DNA of 64,000 nt, taken from assembly GCF_002007215.1 (NCBI RefSeq), contig NZ_MUHX01000003.1, forward strand, positions 1 to 64,000, read 5' to 3'. This DNA is from Pyramidobacter sp. C12-8 (GTDB taxonomy: Bacteria > Synergistota > Synergistia > Synergistales > Dethiosulfovibrionaceae). Numbering within the stretch: position 1 is the first letter of the stretch; the number at the start of each line of letters is the position of its first letter. Below, in pieces: positions 60,415 through 64,000 of this stretch. The notes below the pieces were generated by a model. That model was not told where the DNA came from. It was given only the letters and a program-made list of their open reading frames with translations, and did no database searches. The translations under genes were made by a program, and so were the position numbers.

Positions 60415-61905
60415 CTACGCCTCGCGGTCGACGAGGCGGCGGATCAGGGCCATGTCGAGATGCTCGCGCAGGGTCTGAGCCAGCGTGTCGTACTGCCGCT
60501 CCTTGTACGCCTTCCAGTCGAACGGACGCGCGTCGAGCGTCACCCCCTTACGACGGGCCAGCGCGCCGAGTACGGCGCGGCGGCAGGCTTCGCTGTCGAA
60601 AAAGCCGTGCAGGTAACAGCCGTACACGCTGCCGCGCTGGCAGCCGTCGGGCGCGCCGTTTTCAAGCCGGAGCAGCGGCTCCGCGCCGTCGTCGCGGCAG
60701 GTCGTGCCGCAGTGGATTTCGTAGCCTTCGAATTCGGCACCGCTCAGCGCGGCGAAAACGCCTTTTACGGAGCCCGCGCGGGCTGTCGTGCGCGTGCGGC
60801 GCTTTTCGGGCCGAAAGCGCGTGACGACCGGCAGCAATCCCATGCCGGCGATCGAACCGCCGCCTTCCACGCCCTCTTCGTCGACGATCTCGCGCCCCAG
60901 CATCTGGTAGCCGCCGCAGATGCCGATCACGGGCGCGCCGGACGCGGCCAGCTTCTTCACGGCGGCTTCCAGGCCGGAGGCGCGCAGCCATTTCATGTCG
61001 CCGATGGTGTTCTTCGTGCCGGGGAGAATGACGAGGTCGGGGGCGCCGAGGGCGCGAACGTTTTCCACGTAGCGCACGCCCACGCCGTCGGCTGCGTCAA
61101 GCGCCGAAAAGTCGGAAAAGTTGGAGAGGCGCGGCAGGCGGATCACGGCCACGTCGAGCGGAGATGCGGCGCGGCGCTGGCCGAGCCGGTCGCTGAGGCT
61201 GTCTTCGTCGTCGATGTCGAGCGGCGTCCAGGGCACCACGCCCGCCACGGGACGGCCCGTCAGTTCTTCCAGCTGCTTCAGACCGGGCAGAAGCAGCTTC
61301 AGGTCGCCGCGGAACTTGTTGACGATCGTCGCCTTGACGAGCGCGCGCTCTTCCGGTTCCAGCAGCGCCAGCGTGCCCACGAGCTGGGCGAAGACGCCGC
61401 CGCGGTCGATGTCGCCGGCCAGCAGCACGGGGATGCCGAGGCGCTTCGCCAGCCCCATGTTGACGAAGTCGTCGGCTTTCAGGTTGATCTCCGCGGGGCT
61501 GCCGGCCCCCTCCACGACGATCAGGTCGTACTCGGCGTCCAGCTTTCGGTACGCGTCGAGCACGCAGGGCCAGAGCGCGTGCTTCATGGCGTAATACCCT
61601 TCGGCCGTGTAGTTGCCGTAGACTTCGCCGTTGACGATCACCTGCGAGCCCTTGTCGCTGGTGGGTTTGAGCAGCACCGGGTTCATCGCGTAACTGGGTT
61701 CGAGGCCGCAGGCCTCGGCCTGCACGGCCTGGGCGCGGCCGATCTCCAGTCCCTCGCGGGTGATGAACGAGTTAAGCGCCATGTTCTGCGACTTGAACGG
61801 CGCCACGCGCAGCCCGTCCTGCCGGAAGACGCGGCACAGCCCGGCGACGAGCAGACTCTTGCCCACGCCCGACATGGTCCCCTGAATCATAAGCGACTTG
61901 GCCAT
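60415..61905 (-). CDS. cobQ: Cobyric acid synthase (glutamine-hydrolysing)
   Basis: 496 residues. The N-terminal part MIQGTMSGVGKSLLVAGLCR is the P-loop of the amidotransferase family, FKSQNMALNSF and EGAGSPAEINL match cobyric acid synthase. The C-terminal glutaminase has the nucleophile Cys in VIGICGGYQMLG and His in GCYLHGFF. It amidates side chains b, d, e and g of adenosyl-cobyrinate diamide. No other cobalamin gene is in the window, and I see no cobalamin riboswitch upstream. AAAGGA precedes the ATG. Confidence 0.95.
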   Translation of the reverse strand: MAKSLMIQGTMSGVGKSLLVAGLCRVFRQDGLRVAPFKSQNMALNSFITREGLEIGRAQAVQAEACGLEPSYAMNPVLLKPTSDKGSQVIVNGEVYGNYTAEGYYAMKHALWPCVLDAYRKLDAEYDLIVVEGAGSPAEINLKADDFVNMGLAKRLGIPVLLAGDIDRGGVFAQLVGTLALLEPEERALVKATIVNKFRGDLKLLLPGLKQLEELTGRPVAGVVPWTPLDIDDEDSLSDRLGQRRAASPLDVAVIRLPRLSNFSDFSALDAADGVGVRYVENVRALGAPDLVILPGTKNTIGDMKWLRASGLEAAVKKLAASGAPVIGICGGYQMLGREIVDEEGVEGGGSIAGMGLLPVVTRFRPEKRRTRTTARAGSVKGVFAALSGAEFEGYEIHCGTTCRDDGAEPLLRLENGAPDGCQRGSVYGCYLHGFFDSEACRRAVLGALARRKGVTLDARPFDWKAYKERQYDTLAQTLREHLDMALIRRLVDREA

Positions 61906-61958
61906 TTGCGAAAATCCTTTCCCCGCTCGAAACTCGCGCGCGACGGCGCGCCGCGCGG

Positions 61959-62345
61959 CTAGTCAAACTCCGGTTCCTGCTCCAGTTCCGTCGGCGTTTT
62001 GCAGCGCCGCGCCGAAAAACGGATCAGCCCGTCGTCGACCTCAAACAGGTGCAGCTTCCCCTTGACGGGAAAATATTCAACCGGCCGCGGATTTTTCAAA
62101 ATCCAGCCCCAGATCCCCTCCGTCGGCTGGATGTCCGCCAGCGTTGCCACACAGACGGCCACGCCGGCAGGACACTGTTTCATGCCTTCGACCCCGAACT
62201 CCTCGACGATCCCCGGCTCGCGGTTCGTCGAAGCGCAGATCAGCAGATCGCCCCGGTAATCTGTCTTCCACGTGCGATATTCCACCTCCTTTTCCCCGCT
62301 CTCGATAAACCACGCGTACGGCTGGCGAACGGACAGAGCTTTCAT
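61959..62345 (-). CDS. ASCH-domain protein
   Basis: 128 residues. The start KALSVRQPYAWFIESGEKEVEYR and the GDLLICAS segment are the ASCH RNA-binding-like fold, probably acting in RNA metabolism or modified-base handling. The ATG at 62345 follows AAAGGAG; an earlier in-frame ATG is not supported. Confidence 0.85.
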   Translation of the reverse strand: MKALSVRQPYAWFIESGEKEVEYRTWKTDYRGDLLICASTNREPGIVEEFGVEGMKQCPAGVAVCVATLADIQPTEGIWGWILKNPRPVEYFPVKGKLHLFEVDDGLIRFSARRCKTPTELEQEPEFD

Positions 62346-62498
62346 GGCGAGACTCCTTTCGTTTCCCATTTTTGCCGCCGTTGCGATTATCCCGATTTTA
62401 CGCTTGCGGCGGTCGATTTTGCGTCTATAATAATACATAACCAATAAACGCGCATTCATTACGGATATTAAAATTATAGCAGACGGGAGCGTTCGCGC

Positions 62499-64000
62499 AT
62501 GGCGATTATTATCGATAACGTCAACTCAACTTTGAAGAACGATTTGGAACGCACGATCAAAAAACATGAAAAAATTTCCATCGCCGCCGGATGCTTTTCC
62601 ATGTACGCGTGGCAAGAACTGAAAAAACGGCTGGACGAAATCAGCGAGCTGCGCTTTATTTTCACCGAGCCGACGTTTATCGCCGAAAAAACGCCCGCCG
62701 CCCTGCGCGAATTTTACATTCCCCGCCGCGACCGCGAGCGCAGCCTGTACGGCTCCGAGTTCGAGATCAAGCTGCGCAACGAACTGACGCAAAAAGCGAT
62801 CGCCAAAGAGTGCGCCGATTGGATCAGGAGGAAAGCGACCTTCAAGTCCAACGCCACTCAAACGCGCATGCCCGGCTTTATGATCGCCGGCGAAACCGTT
62901 TACGCGCCGCTCAACGGCTTCACTACCGTCGATCTGGGCTGCGAGCGCGGCAATGACGCTTTCAATCTGATCGCCAAACTCGACTCGCCGGAAAACGCCC
63001 GGCCGTACCGCCAAACCTTCGACGCCTTATGGAACGATCCCGCCAGGCTCCAGGACGTCACCGGCGTCGTCATCGACGCCATGTCCGCCGCCTACCGCGA
63101 AAACTCGCCCGAATTCATCTATTTTTACGCTCTCTACAATCTGTTCAGCGAATTTCTCGACGATATCTCCAACGTGGATAGCCTGCCCAACGAAGCTACC
63201 GGCTTCAAACAGAGTCAGATATGGAATCTGCTCTTCAACTTCCAGAAAGACGCCGCGCTCGGCGTCGTCAGCAAACTGGAAAAATACAACGGCTGCATCC
63301 TCGCCGACAGCGTCGGACTGGGCAAGACGTTTACCGCCCTGGCCGTGATCAAGTACTACGAAAACCGCAACAAAAACGTGCTCGTCCTCTGCCCCAAAAA
63401 ACTTTCCGCCAACTGGGAGACTTACAAGAGCAACTACAAAAACAATCCCGTCGCCGCCGACCGCCTGCGCTACGACGTGTTGTACCACACCGACCTGTCG
63501 CGCGACCGCGGCCGCAGCAACGGCATCGATCTGGAACGCCTCAACTGGGGCAACTATGATCTGCTCGTCATTGACGAGAGCCACAACTTCCGCAACGGCG
63601 GCTCCACGACCGAAGAAAAAGAAAACCGCTACCTGCGCCTGATGAATCGCGTCATCCGCGCCGGCGTGCGCACCAAAGTGCTGATGCTCTCCGCCACCCC
63701 CGTCAACAACCGTTTCGCCGATCTGCGCAACCAGCTTGCCCTCGCCTACGAAGGCGATCCCGACCAGATCGACGCAAAACTCGATACGGGCAAACCGATC
63801 GACCAGATCTTCAACGCCGCGCAGAAAGCCTACAACGAATGGGGACAGCTCCCCGCCGAAGAGCGCAGCGTGCAAAGCCTGCTCAACCGCCTCGATTTCG
63901 ACTTCTTCAAGCTGCTCGACAGCGTCACTATCGCCCGCTCGCGCAAGCATATCCAGAAATATTACGACACCGCCGCCATCGGCCGCTTTCCCGTCCGGCT
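62499..64000 (+). CDS. Large SNF2-type helicase with PLD-like N-terminal region (partial)
   Basis: 500 residues up to the window's right edge, not ended. The first about 220 residues (HEKISIAAGCFSMYAW, then the FIPRRDRER-like stretch) resemble the phospholipase-D-like part fused to helicases in several defence-type proteins, but no HKD motif is clear. Then comes SF2 helicase motif I ADSVGLGKTFT (about 268), VLCPKKL, the DESH box VIDESHNFRN (about 358) and LSATPVNNR (about 397). Helicase motifs IV-VI would be beyond the window. Its 5' AT-rich leader gives it its own promoter. Base use is like the host's, unlike the other helicase. Confidence 0.82.
   Translation, partial: MAIIIDNVNSTLKNDLERTIKKHEKISIAAGCFSMYAWQELKKRLDEISELRFIFTEPTFIAEKTPAALREFYIPRRDRERSLYGSEFEIKLRNELTQKAIAKECADWIRRKATFKSNATQTRMPGFMIAGETVYAPLNGFTTVDLGCERGNDAFNLIAKLDSPENARPYRQTFDALWNDPARLQDVTGVVIDAMSAAYRENSPEFIYFYALYNLFSEFLDDISNVDSLPNEATGFKQSQIWNLLFNFQKDAALGVVSKLEKYNGCILADSVGLGKTFTALAVIKYYENRNKNVLVLCPKKLSANWETYKSNYKNNPVAADRLRYDVLYHTDLSRDRGRSNGIDLERLNWGNYDLLVIDESHNFRNGGSTTEEKENRYLRLMNRVIRAGVRTKVLMLSATPVNNRFADLRNQLALAYEGDPDQIDAKLDTGKPIDQIFNAAQKAYNEWGQLPAEERSVQSLLNRLDFDFFKLLDSVTIARSRKHIQKYYDTAAIGRFPVR

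Noticed and set aside
61906-62020. Cobalamin riboswitch before cobQ
   Set aside because: The gap between the ASCH gene and cobQ is only about 53 bases, with no B12-box-like sequence.
1-64000. tRNA, rRNA or CRISPR loci
   Set aside because: No cloverleaf-like gene, rRNA segment or regularly spaced repeat was found on reading the gaps; a covariance-model search would be decisive.

Overview
The window looks like a chromosomal segment around the replication origin of a GC-rich, anaerobic, amino-acid-fermenting, Gram-negative-type bacterium. My best guess is Synergistota, Pyramidobacter-like; this rests on gene content and base composition, not on a database match. Signs of this lifestyle are rubrerythrin, a Na+-pumping decarboxylase beta subunit, a 2-hydroxyacyl-CoA dehydratase/double-cubane type pair with its ATP-driven activator, peptide and N-acyl-amino-acid hydrolases next to amino acid carriers, and PerR/Dps oxidative-stress genes. 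An EptA-like phosphoethanolamine transferase suggests a diderm envelope. No rRNA, tRNA or CRISPR array was seen.

Layout. 0.3-4.9 kb (minus strand): S58 aminopeptidase, orphan OadB-like carboxylyase beta subunit, msrA and two small genes. 5.1-8.8 kb: N-acyl-D-amino-acid deacylase with a permease, facing the 3' remnant of a gamma-glutamyltransferase gene. 9.0-11.7 kb: rsmG-parA-parB and a small membrane protein, followed by a gene-free stretch with DnaA boxes. 12.2-13.3 kb: HIT hydrolase and YigZ. 13.5-18.0 kb: an isochorismatase-fold hydrolase/amino acid permease operon, divergent from a PocR-type sensor kinase and its AraC-type response regulator. 18.1-20.1 kb: nitroreductase and cysteine desulfurase. 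20.4-27.4 kb: dnaA-dnaN-recF-mnmG-dciA, with DnaA boxes around dnaA (probable oriC). 27.5-34.1 kb: pseudouridine synthase, rubrerythrin, SSS symporter, EptA-like protein and Fe-alcohol dehydrogenase.

About 34.2-41.4 kb is an acquired island of different base composition. It holds a lone AT-rich SF1 helicase of about 906 residues, then the decayed end of a Firmicutes-type conjugative element (HTH and sigma regulators, KTR and YjdF proteins, a PadR gene with a stop codon, a frameshifted large serine recombinase). After it come a ferric-type ABC importer with two ATPase genes (41.7-46.7 kb), the activator/double-cubane pair (47.0-49.0 kb), DUF488, Nudix and HAD genes, dps-perR, an HxlR regulator with a divergent flavoprotein, a MATE pump and an Fe-S aldo/keto reductase. 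The second half of the usual origin cluster, remB-gyrB, lies at 56.5-58.6 kb. Then come a FocA-type channel, a flavin reductase, cobQ, an ASCH protein and, running off the right edge, a large SNF2-type helicase.

The unifying theme is chromosome replication and segregation. ParA, ParB, DnaA, DnaN, RecF, DciA and GyrB are all here, and seven copies (six perfect, one with a single change) of the parS palindrome TGTTCCACGTGGAACA are spread over 60 kb, which marks this as the origin-proximal segregation domain. Candidates for less-described biology are the solitary island helicase, the PLD/SNF2-like helicase at the edge, the PocR-kinase-controlled hydrolase/permease operon and the double-cubane-type pair.
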